Of a stretch of 64,000 nt of DNA, positions 33,149 to 44,211 are shown in pieces. The notes beneath the pieces were generated by a model that was not told where the DNA came from, searched no databases, and saw only the letters and a list, made by a program, of their open reading frames with translations. The stretch's first letter is position 1. Each line of letters begins with the position of its first letter. Origin of the DNA: Dysidea avara (taxonomy: Eukaryota > Porifera > Demospongiae > Dictyoceratida > Dysideidae); assembly GCF_963678975.1 (NCBI RefSeq), contig NC_089275.1, forward strand, positions 11,439,682 to 11,503,681, in the 5' to 3' direction. The translations under genes were made by a program, and so were the position numbers.

Positions 33149-33248
33149 TGTGTGTGTGTAGTGTGTGTGTGTAGTGTGTGTGTAGTGTGTGTGTAGTGTG
33201 TGTGTAGTGTGTGTGTAGTGTGTGTGTGTGTGTGTGTGTGTAGTGTGT
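33073..33248. repeat. (GT)n microsatellite with TAG interruptions
   Basis: A long GT run followed by repeated TAGTGTGTGTG units. The minus-strand frame it creates is a Thr-His run and not a gene. Confidence 0.95.
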
Positions 33249-33249
33249 G

Positions 33250-34046
33250 CGTGATAAAGATTTTTTTAAATTCACCAATTTAAATGTGACTGTTTTTCCA
33301 CAGGTTTATACGTTGGAGAACTGCAACAAGTAACTTGAAATTTTTATAATGACCATTTTTCAAAATATTTATTTGATTACATGTACAAAATACAAAGATG
33401 TATCACGTGATCAAAAAAAGCATGATGTACAAGGACTATTGACCATTGAAAAGTTGATGAATTAAACTTTCAAGAACGTAATACTTCTCCATTGCAACTC
33501 GCCCACGCAATATAGCGCGCGCGTCATTAATAATCAGTGCTCAGCCAGGGTATGCGACTATTGGATTGAGATAGTGATTTTTATAAAATTATTTGTACCG
33601 TGTAAAACGTTCGTCACGAACGGTATAGCTAGCTGAAGTATTCAAGAAAGGATAGATCTAGCCTGGTATAACCTGGAATCGTTAAAAAGTTCGCGCCTGG
33701 ATTGTTGAGGTGAGCCAATATTTTCATGGCCAATGGTTCTATGTGTAATGTTAAACCCCCTACTTTGTACCATGAAGAAGGCCGTATTAAGCTGTTACAT
33801 TTTACGTGAAAGTAGATGTCATGCTGGCCATTCCTGCTAGAACCTGGAAAGGGTTTAAAAGTTATCTGACGATCCATAACAGAGCCTTGAAAACCTGCTT
33901 CCAGTGTAGACGCGTGTATCTTGCCAATAAAATTTTTTTTATTAAAAGTCGCTTAATTGTTGGATATGCATGGTCCCATATAAATACACTCACAAAGCAT
34001 TCCTGCAGTTTCCATGTACACTTGCAGGTGAGTCACCCAAATGGAA
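33250..34046. other. No gene recognised
   Basis: CGCGCGCG-containing and AT-rich patches. An 82-codon minus frame (33629-33877) has no start or splice support and no known domain. Confidence 0.4.
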
Positions 34047-34160
34047 TATATTAGTTGTAACATGGACACTTGTGATTTGCCTGAAATATATGCACTCGGG
34101 CTGCACCCTCGTGCTCGTGTGTATACTTCAGGCAAATCACTCGTGCCCATGTTACAACTA
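34047..34160. repeat. Foldback MITE, TAGTTGTAACACGGG family
   Basis: ATTAGTTGTAACATGGACAC, GATTTGCCTGAAATATATGC is answered by TATACTTCAGGCAAATCAC and CCATGTTACAACTATTACAT. The LINE fragment inserted directly beside its right end. Confidence 0.8.
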
Positions 34161-34174
34161 TTACATGTAACACT

Positions 34175-34810
34175 GCTGAATTACTTTCAAATGTTTGTAC
34201 TAATGTTGCAATTGAGCCACCACTTCAATCCCTGAGTGGCGATGAACTTACCCCTCGATCAGCTAACTGCCAAGATGATGCCAGGGCTGACATTCATGCA
34301 CGCGGATTTTGGGGGCGGCGGCAAAGTGCCTTTTTCGATGTAGGGGTTTTGCACCCAAACGCACAAAGCTACCGCAATGTTTCGATACCATCTGTGTATA
34401 GGCGTCATGAGATGCAGAAGAAGAGGGAGTATGGTGACCGTGTCCGTGAGGTGGAGTTTGCATCTTTTACTCCATTGGTGTTAGCCACAACTGGGGGCAT
34501 GGGGAAGGAAGCCATCACATTTTATCGCCGGCTTGCTGAGCTCCTTTCCAAACGTAGTGCTTTATCGTACAGTAGTACTTTGGCGTGGATTCGCTGTACC
34601 CTGTCTTTCTCCCTGTTGAGGTCAGCGACGATGTGCATCCGTGGAAGCCGCTCCATCTCGTTTAGATCACCAGATGCTTCCACGGAAATGGGCCTAACAA
34701 ATGGCCCTAGGGACTTTTAGATGTCCCGCTTTTCAGTTCTTGTCCAGCACGTTTGCCTCTTGTGCTGGGGGTGTTAGGAAAGGGCATTACATCTAGCCCG
34801 GGAAAAAAAA
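34175..34810 (+). mobile_element. 5'-truncated LINE of the GTTQGDPLA / RHNE-nuclease family, 14-bp TSD
   Basis: TTACATGTAACACT is duplicated exactly at 34161-34174 and 34811-34824, and the insert ends in AAAAAAAA. From 34178 one frame runs to TAG at 34718-34720: NVCTNVAIEPPLQSLSGDE, ARADIHARGFWGRRQSAFFD, RREYG-like charged stretch, then ASFTPLVLATTGGMG and FSLLRSATMCIRGSRS. This matches the C-terminal part of the LINE at 49264-51053 residue by residue. A GCAC-stem hairpin (CCAGCAC...GTGCTGG, 34744-34769) lies in the 3' untranslated part. The frame is intact except for missing its N-terminus. Confidence 0.88.
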
Positions 34811-34824
34811 TTACATGTAACACT

Positions 34825-35590
34825 TTTATACCTCAGATCAAAGGAGCCACCCGGCTACATTTCGTATGTAGCCCAGCTAGCCGGGCTACAACTGGGCAGT
34901 GATTACATAGACGTTGATGCTGAAATCGATTGTGGGGATCGATCAACACTCACGTGATTGGGATGCACGACTTGGATTTCGCTATGAAAACCACTCAGAC
35001 GGAGAACGTTTTGTTATCCTCGCCATCCTACAAGTTGAAGAACGTTGGACTAAGGTGAAAACTAGTGCTATAGCTTATTCATTCGATCGTTTCCGCACGT
35101 TTTCGAATACGGACACACCCCCATCACGAAGCTACTACTATGCACGGAGTAACCACTCTACAAGCAAGCTTACCTATCTAGGCCTTTAGTGGAATACGTA
35201 GTTTTCCCATAAACGATTCAATAGCGCTGATTAAAACATTAAACTCGTGTAAACGAAATTCTCCGTGATATCTCTAGGATATGTCTGTTATCATAACCGG
35301 ACATAACCACTTTTGTCCGTTATACAATCACTTTTAATTTAATGTACATTAGCACTTATGCCCCAGGCGGGCTCTGCTAATTAAACAATATAATAATAAT
35401 AATAACCAGAACGTACGTACTAGCTAGTTGCTGACCCATAATCGAAAATTTTATGTATGCATATATACTAGACAAATGCTAAAAGCATTGTGGGGCGAGC
35501 CTGATCAATTGATGTTGATACTGACATTTGCCGGTCTGTATGAAGTAGAAGTACCAGTACATGTAGGAATAAAATCAAAGTACTGTCCTG
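34825..35590. other. No gene recognised; repeat-like
   Basis: GTAGCCCAGCTAGCCGGGCTAC (34868-34889) is a near-palindrome. A 91-codon frame at 34914-35189 is not supported by any domain or splice signals. Confidence 0.4.
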
Positions 35591-35596
35591 CAAATT

Positions 35597-35776
35597 TACT
35601 TTGATTCTCTTTCTTCAGCAGTTTCGGTCCGTCTTGTTGTCCTAGCCTGCTCTCTTCTTGTCCTGAGACTCTCTTCTATTTCTGACTGACTCTGTCTGTC
35701 TGCGAATTCGGTCGCGCTCTCTCCTTCTTCGTAGCCTCTCTTCTCGTGCTTCATCAGTCTCCACATTACTTGCCAT
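35597..35776 (-). pseudogene. Arg/Glu-rich repetitive coding fragment, frameshifted
   Basis: From the ATG at 35776-35774 the minus strand reads MASNVETDEAREERLRRRRE, then RDRIRRQTESVRNRRE. After a frame change near 35640-35700 a similar repeat (RTETAEERESK) follows to a stop at 35596-35598. Degenerate ETAEER-x-RL-RRRER repeats of this kind occur at the N-terminus of some transposon-encoded proteins, but I cannot assign a family. It is cut by the hAT MITE starting at 35811. Confidence 0.45.
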
Positions 35777-35810
35777 GTGGCACAATCTGCACACGTGGTA
35801 GCATGGACTG

Positions 35811-36283
35811 CAGGGGCGGATCCAGGACCTGGCAAGGGGAGGGGCACAAACGGGCAAGTCACTTGTAGGTAATCACGTTTATAGGCCAGATCATCTTGTT
35901 AATTGTTGCATTTTTGGAGCAGCAAATAATACACCTCTTAGTAGTATCTCACTGTTGATTTTTTACCATTTTGGCCTTTGCAGAAGGCTGTGAAGTCTTT
36001 CTCAAACAACAGCAACACGATAATTATTTTTAGAGGCGCTTAGTACGCACAAAGGTGCTGGATGACGCATTTCATAGTTAGTTTGACTTTGGTTCACTTT
36101 AGTAGCAGGAGAATTCGTAATAAATGCTAGTAAAATGTGTTTATTTCGTGAGTTTAATAAGCTGATCTTGCCTGGCATAAAGTTTAGTGTTTTAATCAGA
36201 AATATGGCTCCTCCACAAGGTGAGTGGGGGGGGGGGGGGGGGGGGGCATTTGCCCCAAATGCCCCATCCTGGATCCGCCATTG
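35811..36283. mobile_element. hAT-like MITE (CAGGGGCGGATCC), 5-bp TSD
   Basis: CAGGGGCGGATCCAGGA and TCCTGGATCCGCCATTG are inverted ends. GACTG is duplicated at 35806-35810 and 36284-36288. A run of about 20 G residues (36227-36246) lies near the right end. No ORF of its own. Confidence 0.8.
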
Positions 36284-36295
36284 GACTGGTAAATT

Positions 36296-36492
36296 CTTGT
36301 TCGCTATCCGTATACGTGACGCTCGTACATACCTTGGACCGCTACATTCTCGTTTGCCATCCGTGTTTGTGACGCTCGTACATACGTTCTACCGTTACAT
36401 TCTCGTTCATCATCGTAAACGTGACGCTCGTACATACGATGATCGCCGCATTTGATCGTTCACTATTCCGTATACTTGACGCTCGTACACAC
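36296..36492. repeat. Tandem repeat, unit about 55 bp, four copies
   Basis: GTGACGCTCGTACATAC (last copy TTGACGCTCGTACACAC) returns four times, alternating with TACATTCTCGTTYRYCATC-like spacers. Higher GC and CpG than the surroundings. Confidence 0.75.
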
Positions 36493-36957
36493 GGGTTTGA
36501 CCAGCTAGTGTGGGGCTCGCTCAGGCTCACCCCAAATACATCCAGTGGCTGCACTTGTATTGGCTAGGGTGATTGATTGCCCTGTACAGGCTATCAGCCT
36601 AATAAGTGTCATTTTATGCCAGCAACAGTAGCAAAATTGTCAGAAGTGTTCCATCAATCAAAACATTCTATTCGTGACATCTTTCAGCAAGCAGCAAAAG
36701 TTGCTATATCTTGTTCTTATAGGATCTTCAATGCCAGATCCTCAACATCATGGGACGTTACTGATCTGTTGGACTAATTATTGTGCTGTACTGTGTCTTG
36801 GTGTTGTAGTGATGTGTTTGTGTTGTTATTGTGTGTGTACTTTTTTGTATTTATGCCTTGCCAGGACCCTTGTTATTTCAACTTGGTACCCCTGAGTCTG
36901 GGCCCACATTTTCTCTTTTATGTTGTCACACTTTCATGACGTTATCATCATCATTAC

Positions 36958-37240
36958 ATATTAGTTGTAACACGGGGAATTCAGGCTTTGCCTGATATGT
37001 ATGCCTGGCATACATATCAGGCAAAGCCTCATCATCATTACATATTAGTTGTAACACGGGGCATTCAGGCTTTGCCTGATATGTATGCCTGATATCAGGC
37101 AAAGCCTGAATGCCCTGTGTTACAACTAATATGTAATGATGATGATAACGTCATGATATGTATGCCCTCTTCCCTCGGGCAGTCTGGCGTACATATCAGG
37201 CAAAGCCCTTATTCCCGTGTTACAACTATTACATAATATC
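36958..37240. repeat. Cluster of foldback MITEs (TAGTTGTAACACGGG), rearranged
   Basis: At least three arms of ATTAGTTGTAACACGGG plus GGCTTTGCCTGATATGTATG occur in alternating orientation, interleaved with the host sequence CATCATCATTACATATTAG and ATGATGATGATAACGTCATGA. This looks like one MITE inserted into another copy, followed by local inverted duplication of the flank. Confidence 0.75.
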
Positions 37241-37674
37241 ATGTCATTCACATTTAACACAAAGATATTACTTCCTCATAGAGTAGCAATGCGTGTATTA
37301 TATCACAGTTTAAAATGACCTCTTATGCTGTCCACAGATATAATACATATTCTTCCTTTTAATGTTTGCTACAACAGTGCAACACAACCCAACATATATG
37401 TAATTATAATGTTTGTCCAATATTTATTGTGATGTTATGTACCATGCTGAGTGAATTTCCAGCTTGTTAGAGGTGATGATTGTGATGTGTATATGCAGTA
37501 GAGTTAATTTACTGTATGCAACTATTTGTCAATATGAAATAGGGATCTAGAGTTCAGCAATTATACCTAAACATACGTACAGTAATAAAACTGTTCTATG
37601 CAGCATCATTGCACAACTTAAGAAGTAGATTGTAGTTAGTTGTAGTTCAGTTGGATATTTGAAAAGCATCTAAT

Positions 37675-37917
37675 TGTGACCAAATTTGACAAAACAAGGC
37701 TTCCACACACATCCACTTTTATGACTTTGAAGCACCATAACTCAATGTAGGAGTGTGCCATTAATTTAACTTTTGACCTAGTATTTTACAATGCTATGGA
37801 CAAATTGTGTGAAAATTATAAGTCAATAGCTCACTGAGTATTCAGGTTTTGGTTAAGTCAGAAAATTGGATCAGTGTGGAAGCCTTGTTTTGTCAAATTC
37901 AGTCACGCATTACACTA
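37675..37917. mobile_element. MITE TGTGAC...AAGGCTTCCACACA
   Basis: TGTGACCAAATTTGACAAAA, CAAGGCTTCCACACA is inverted to TGTGGAAGCCTTGTTTTGTCAAATTCAGTCACG. The paralogous segment 30215-30245 (AAAAGCAATAATTACACTAAA) lacks the insertion. Same family as 60535-61165. No ORF. Confidence 0.85.
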
Positions 37918-37935
37918 AAGCAAATTAAAATGACA

Positions 37936-40071
37936 CACTGTTAAAAAAAGGTGTTTGCGAAACACCTTTTGGGGTGCTATAGCTGCCATTTACACCAGGC
38001 TCCTCTGAGGGTGTTCTGTTATTCTGTTACACCCATAGGGTACTTCAATTACATCCATGGGGTGTAGAAGATATTTTAAAAGAAAATGGAAATGGACTGT
38101 TTTCCTTGTTATACAGCCAATCACATTTTCACCGAACAATTTCAAACATCATCATATAATTGACACAAAGAACACAAAGAAATATGGATATATGATAGTA
38201 ATACACACTTTCAGTATCATTAACTCTTCCTACCTCTTATGGTTTTTTCAGATTGTATTTATAACATAGCCAATAAGCATGACTTTCGATTGTGGGTTTC
38301 ATTTTAAAAAGCTCTGAAATGAATAACTGCATGGTTGTCACAAGAAATAATACAGTGTATATGTACAGGTACATGATGATACCATCACACTGTAATTAGC
38401 ACCTACACAAATCTATTGCATGTACATCTTATGCATGTGCATGAGATACATCAGTAGTAGAGTCACATGCTATATGCATGTCTTCCATTGTTTTGTCTTC
38501 TTCATTGTTTATGATTTACAAGGCCGGAGGAGACGGTCCGGTTGGTCAGGCCTGAGCCGGACCAATAATCTGGAGTTGAACCAACTAGCTGACCAGCTCG
38601 AACTACATTACTCTCATGCAATCTTTGGATGATCACATCTACATGTAGCTACGTACATTTTACAGATGTTATTGAAAATGCATGACACTAGTTACCTAGT
38701 TTCTCAGCCTAACTAAAGCACAGAACTACACGTATAGTACCTCCAATTACCTTACAGTACAGCATAGCATTTGTATCATTTTGTACAGAAATGATTGTGG
38801 GTTCTACGTACAGTATCACGTGTGCTGACAGTTGGCATTTATCACGTGTAAGGCAGGTGCCTTCTTTGATTCTAAACCAGCACACTTATATTACAATTCA
38901 ATCTTCATAAAATAATCATTAGCATTCCTTGGCTTGTCTCTCTTGGCTTCTTTTACTGGGCGAAGGGCTGGCAGTGACAAACCAGATGACTCATTCCGCG
39001 GCAAGGAGCTGTACACCCATACATTACATGGTGGCAACCTGGATGAGATGTTGAGTAGAAATCAACATCCCACTCGTCCTGTCGAGATACCGAGCAAACT
39101 CTCAGTCTCACCCACATCGCGCCATTTTCGAATACTGATTGGTCTCGTGACTGTCCACCAGTATATTTACGTGATGATCCGTTCACTTCATACAAACCAG
39201 TATAGTAGTATACTGTATTTTTGTAGCTGTGTAGCTTTTTATTGTAGCTGTGTGAATTCACTGTATAGTAATTATATCCTAGCTAAAGGGGGCCATGCTG
39301 CATGGGTTTTCTGTGAAATTTGGGGGGAAGTTGTAAGTTGTTAGCTAGTTTACTTTAAAATTTAGCATCAATTTTAAATGTTAAGGCATTTTCCAACCTT
39401 TAAATTGCAAAAATTCTGTAGCTCCTGGGGGTTGCACCCCCAGACCCCACTTGAACGTCTAATTGCTAGCTATAACTAAATAAACCATACAGCAAGTTTC
39501 ATGCTGTGTCCCCTGTATGTCAGGTCTACAATTATACATAGTATAGAAAGTCTGAAGAACAACAGATAGGCTTGAGCATATTTATATAGCTAGCTAGCAG
39601 TGAAATATCACTAAAATTGCATATCTGAGTGACTAATTTTCAAACATTTCCTGTGGGGGCATGCCCCCAGACCCCCTTAGAATGCTTGTGCTTTGCACAC
39701 TGTGCAACAGCTCCTCTCTCATTGGCATGTATATAGTAGCAATTTCAATATTATAGTCAATGGCCTGACCAACTCAATTTTCCCTCCTCCGGCCCTGATT
39801 TAATACAATATGCAATGCTAGAAGATATTTTTTGTATGTAAATGCTACCCTGTATGACTTACAAACTCAATGTGTGACCAAATTGTGTTAATTTTATTAA
39901 CTAAACCAGGTGTACATAAACACCTAAGAGTGTTGACAAACACCAAGGAGTGTTCAAAATTGAATTAGTGTAGTGCAAACACCCAAGGGTGTTCCTACTA
40001 CACCAAATCAGGTGTGGGTGTTTAGATAACACAGCAACATGGGTGTTCCCAGACACCCAACTTTAACAGTG
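37936..40071. mobile_element. 2.1-kb DNA transposon, CACTGTTAAA termini
   Basis: CACTGTTAAAAAAAGGTGTT and, complement of the right end, CACTGTTAAAGTTGGGTGTC define inverted ends. Multiple GGTGTTTGC / ACACCYAAGGGTGTT subterminal repeats occur (37948-38045, 39905-40060). The CACTG start recalls EnSpm/CACTA elements, but no short target duplication is evident and no transposase is recognisable. The repeat copy at 30250 shows the empty site. Confidence 0.65.
38519..39797. mobile_element. hAT-like element nested in 37936-40071, 5-bp TSD
   Basis: CAAGGCCGGAGGAG ... GGTTGGTCAGGCC is inverted to GGCCTGACCAACTC ... CTCCTCCGGCCCTG. ATTTA is duplicated at 38514-38518 and 39798-39802. Internal segments GGGGGTTGCACCCCCAGACC (39427) and GGGGGCATGCCCCCAGACCC (39656) repeat. 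The 136-codon plus frame at 38934-39344 has no recognised domain. Confidence 0.75.
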
Positions 40072-40977
40072 CATGGTTAGTGTATTTTCAATTTATGGAC
40101 TGTTGATCAGCTGCACAATCATATTGTGACGTTTTCACCAACAGTTAAGGATTTTATGGTTTACTCACAGCTCTGTTTATCACAATGCGACAGTCATTGT
40201 TTGCAGTTTCAATTTTCATAACATAATTACAATAATAAATGTAATATAATAATTAGATTGCTTCATGCAGCATGCAAGATTATGTATAGTCATTTGCTCT
40301 AACATTTTGGTCTGATCATGTGATGTTATCCTTTGACTGAAAAATGTCTTAAAACAGTCAAAATGTTGACTACTCACCCACATGTTATTGACAGAGAGTC
40401 AGATGATCAAAATTAATACAGTTGACCCAAGAAAGATATATTTATAGTGCCATTACTATTGACACAAAATGTTGCAAAATCTACTTTGCTTTGCAAATAC
40501 AATCAACTACGTACTGTATTATTACATAATTATGCATCTTATGCATCTACATTAGCTACAAGTAAAAAGATTTATTTACACTATGTGGTGAACATTGTTG
40601 CAAAGTCACAATATAGCAACAAAAGTATTTATCATGTCCAATAATGGTTCTGGAATTCCTTGTAGGTGTACCTAACTTTTGATATTTTACTACATAGTTA
40701 TGCATTGTGAGTCACCTGATGAAGTGGGTGCATAAAGCTGGGCCTTATAAGTATCATAAGATTTCTGTGCTGCAGCATTAGTCTGTACAATGCAAATGTA
40801 ATGAATTGCACCAAGGCTAAGCCAACAAATGTGTTCACTATATATAATAAAATGAGAAGTGGGATAAGTTAAAGTTGCAAAAGTATAAGAAGGTTACAAA
40901 TAAGCAGAAGTTCTTGGTAGTTTTTAATCATGCTTTTGAAAGGAAACTTTGTGCAATGTATACATTTCATTGCTCCA

Positions 40978-41128
40978 AGTATAATGATTCCTATCATCAT
41001 ACTAGTGTTCCTCTCATCATATTAGTGTTCCTCTCAAGAGCTGATATTCCATAAAATGCTGCTCTTAATAGTATTTGTATACGGTCCAATAGTAGAACCT
41101 GTCCTTGTATGGACCTTGGTATTGAACA
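40978..41128 (-). pseudogene. Fragment of the multi-pass membrane protein gene
   Basis: AATGATTCCTATCATCATAC, GTGTTCCTCTCAAGAGCTGATATTCCATA, CCAATAGTAGAACCTGTCCTTGTATGGACCTT aligns with 63240-63355 of the intact gene, covering the segment around KFYYWTGVQLVIRIVFYG. A 27-base internal duplication (ATCATACTAGTGTTCCTCTC twice) breaks the frame. Confidence 0.7.
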
Positions 41129-41519
41129 GTTATATTGACCTATCCTAGTTATTTTTACTGATTTAGTTCAAACACCTACCCTAGTTCACTTTTAGATGGT
41201 CATTTTAACCAAAAAATTGTAGTTTAAATTTACCCATGGTAGTCAAATTGATCCATTTGAATTTACTGTGTTAGTTTAAATATTTCTACTGTATTCTTAC
41301 CTGTAGGTTAGTTATGAATTTCGAAAATTAGTGGAAATATCTATAATGAATAATGGATATTGAACCGCCTGCCCGCATGTATTTTTGAAATCAGTGAAAT
41401 GGGAAACAAGGTTTATATATATATAATTTATTTTTAAAATTATTCATTATATTGGCTAATTGCTTGACATATTTCAAAATAATATGTCAAGGTACTATTG
41501 CATTGTAACACATTAACTT

Positions 41520-42150
41520 GATGGTAGTGAAACAAGAGATGAATGATGGTACTACAGCATACTGTAGCTCAGTGGGAAGTTCCTACTTTGGCATTGAACA
41601 AAACAATAATAACTAATGTGGAGAATGGGGGATGGAGCCAGCGAGGAAAAGCGGACTAGATCCCGGAGACGGCCGCCCGTTGATGCAAAGTACTCCTGGT
41701 TCCATTCCCTAGTGATGGTAGCTATACTGAGGGGATTGTTACCTCAAGACATAAACTTTGTTTTCATATCGGCACGTTTGTCTTGTAACATCTCAGGAAT
41801 GTGCTAACTGTTTTATCATTTTTGGCAATTTGTTTTTGTAGCTTGTGGTTTCTCGCGATGTTTCTTGTCTCTATAAAAGAGCGAGAATTTGATGTTCCAT
41901 GCTTTGTACACACCTTACAAAGGTAGGGTCTATTCTACGGAACGGAACGGAATGATGGACTAAACCACGGAACGGAATGCTTTCTCAAATTGAAGCTTGC
42001 AACTTACCATTGCTGAAACTGCCCTTACAAGTTATCAGTGGCACCTCCAGTAGGTGATTAAACATAAGATTACAAGAATTAAAGGATCGATTGTGGGTTC
42101 TTGTTGGTTGTCATTAGTAACAGAGTATTAATTGTGGGATGAGCTGTAAA
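41520..42150. repeat. Dispersed repeat (CTATTCTACGGAACGGAACG)
   Basis: Matches 51400-51790 in opposite orientation, block by block: GATGAATGATGGTACTACAG, CTATTCTACGGAACGGAACG, CAAATTGAAGCTTGCA, GGCACCTCCAGTAGGTGATT and GATCGATTGTGGGTTCTTG. A weaker copy is at 48445-48590. The frame at 41616-41807 within it is not supported. Confidence 0.65.
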
Positions 42151-43004
42151 GTGATGTTCATCCATAGTTCATCTACGGATATATCAAGAAGGGCACTTTA
42201 TGTGAGCTGTTTTGCTTGTTTTGACTTTAGAAATCAGTCTGGGCCAGCTTTTCAAGTCATACTTCAGTGTACAAATAAAGCAAGCAGGAAGACACTGGTA
42301 ACAGGAAAGAGCCAGCTGAATTAAAACTTGAAGAATTTTGTGCAGTGTGTGATGAGCAAATATTTTGGCAGACGGCAAGGAGGCTATATTCTGCAAACAT
42401 CACTGAAGTGTATGCATGGAGTTATTAACAGCCGATGCAATGGACTAATGCTGTGTTCAATAGTGAGCTGATATTTTCTGTTGCACAAATTTAAGGATGT
42501 GTCTGACTGCTAGCCTTGAATCAGGCTAAATACCGAAACTCCAATATCAACCAAATCTCAATTATAAGCCTTCTATGCATGTGAACCATGCTCATATCCA
42601 CCAGGAAAACGTGATTTGGACCAAGATGTGTGTGTAATTTCAATGTATCTAGTCAGACCTGAAATGGAACACTCACATTAAAGGGACAGTATGCCAAGCC
42701 ATACAAGTGCTAATTTCACATCCCGTTAAATATGTTCATGACGTGTAATTTGTTGTGTTTTATTACATCACGTCACGAAAAGGCGAACTTGTAGTGATCT
42801 TCTAATGGGATAATTGTAAACAAAGCTATGGTAATGGTATAAACTTGTGCTGTTTTACTCGTAAGGTATATCCCTTGCAGTTCACATCGTTGTTTGGTAG
42901 TGAATAACGAGCAAAAATTAGCCCCTTCTATGTATATAGTTAAGTAACTTATCATAATTGTATATATTTTTATAGTTTATTATTGTAATTGTACATATGT
43001 ATAT

Positions 43005-43258
43005 AAGAAAATCCATCCCTCCTGGAGGAAGACTGAGTGTGGCCCCGACTAGACATTGGGTGACCTGCAGTTCGAATCCTGGGGTTGGAGGGATTTTTTT
43101 CCTTTCTTTGGCCCCTTTTCTGTTACACCTTATTCAGTCAGTAAGTCAAGTCACTAGGTCTAAGTCCTTGTAGGTTAGGTAATTCTAAGGCTGCAGCGCA
43201 TGTTGCTGTCAGACCTTCAGTGCTGGTCACTGTAAAGCGCTAATAATAAATACTTTAG
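43005..43258 (+). repeat. tRNA-derived SINE, family B, copy 1
   Basis: The head AATCCATCCCTCCTGGAGG, GAGTGTGGCCCCGACTAG, GGTGACCTGCAGTTCGAATC CTGG contains a good B-box (GTTCGAATCC) and an A-box-like TGTGGCCCCGACTAGA. The tail CAGACCTTCAGTGCTGGTCACTGTAAAGCGCTAATAATAAA is homologous to the tail of SINE family A. Confidence 0.85.
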
Positions 43259-43266
43259 GTTTAAGG

Positions 43267-43518
43267 AAGAAAATCCATCCCTCCTGGAGGAAGACTGAGT
43301 GTGGCCCCGACTAGACATTGGGTGACCTGCAGTTCGAATCCTGGGGTTGGAGGGATTTTTTTCCTTTCTTTGGCCCCTTTTCTGTTACACCTTATTCAGT
43401 CAGTAAGTCAAGTCACTAGGTCTAAGTCCTTGTAGGTTAGGTAATCCTAAGGCTGCAGCGCATGTTGCTGTCAGACCTTCAGTGCTGGTCACTGTAAAGC
43501 GCTAATAATAATAATAAT
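43267..43518 (+). repeat. tRNA-derived SINE, family B, copy 2
   Basis: Nearly identical to the preceding copy (one substitution noticed, AATTCTAAGG/AATCCTAAGG), in tandem, and ending in (AAT)n. A TAAGTAACTTRTCRTAATTG block flanks the pair on both sides (42943 and 43520), so the flank was duplicated together with the insertion. Confidence 0.85.
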
Positions 43519-43557
43519 TAAGTAACTTGTCGTAATTGTACATACTTATATAGTTAA

Positions 43558-44211
43558 GGGTGCTCTGTACAGTTCGTACAAAGCTTCCCAAGACATAGTC
43601 TGTTTTGCACTAAAAGAAATATTATGGTCACTTAATTAGTCTGTGACATGTTGACACATTTTAATACCCATAAATTAGGTATCCCATAGCAACAAGGGCA
43701 CGCATCTTGCTATTCTACACCCTCTCACTCAAATTAGAACTACTCCATCATTTTTAATCCAATGGACATGAAATTTTCGCACAAGCTACTTTAGCAATTT
43801 TGCCAAAGAAGAGCATTTGCCATTTTTAAATAGCAAGTTCAGATGATGAATAACATGGAAGTAAAGAAAAGGATTTCTGGGAGTGTCAACCCAAAAGATA
43901 AATATGTGATGAATGAGAAGCTAAAAGACAAAAATAAAAACGCACAATGGTTTGTGCTGTTTAGTATAGTGTATCATAAAAGTATCAAGGCTCTAGTGTG
44001 TAAACTGTATGACTTGTTCTAGTATAAAGGGAAAAACTGTAACTCATGTTCTAAAGCAAATTTAGCAGTTGGGTTTGGACTAAACTGTGTACTAGTGTTA
44101 GCATATATCCAGTAAATTGAAAAGTACAGAACACTTGCTTAAACCATTTGTAAGTTATAGAACAAATTAAATTTCACATGAAGCCATATAAGCGGACTGT
44201 ACAGAGCACCC
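43558..44211. mobile_element. MITE GGGTGCTCTGTACAG, nested
   Basis: GGGTGCTCTGTACAGTTCG and CGGACTGTACAGAGCACCC are inverted ends within the TTAA element. No ORF and no clear target duplication. Confidence 0.75.

Larger units (their letters stand above)
37535..40260. repeat. Dispersed repeat copy split by two transposons
   Basis: Flanks match 30080-30510 continuously once the insertions at 37675-37917 and 37936-40071 are removed. Confidence 0.8.

Noticed and set aside
33006..33278. 90-codon Thr/His repeat protein on the minus strand
   Set aside because: It is a translation of a GT microsatellite.
34914..35189. 91-codon frame after the LINE
   Set aside because: No start context, no domain, in repeat-like sequence.
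38934..39344. 136-codon frame as transposase
   Set aside because: No DDE/D-like motifs or recognisable domain; opposite-strand frame of similar length.
43005..43518. tRNA genes, because of good B-box GTTCGAATCC
   Set aside because: No tRNA cloverleaf can be completed; the body and tail are those of a SINE.
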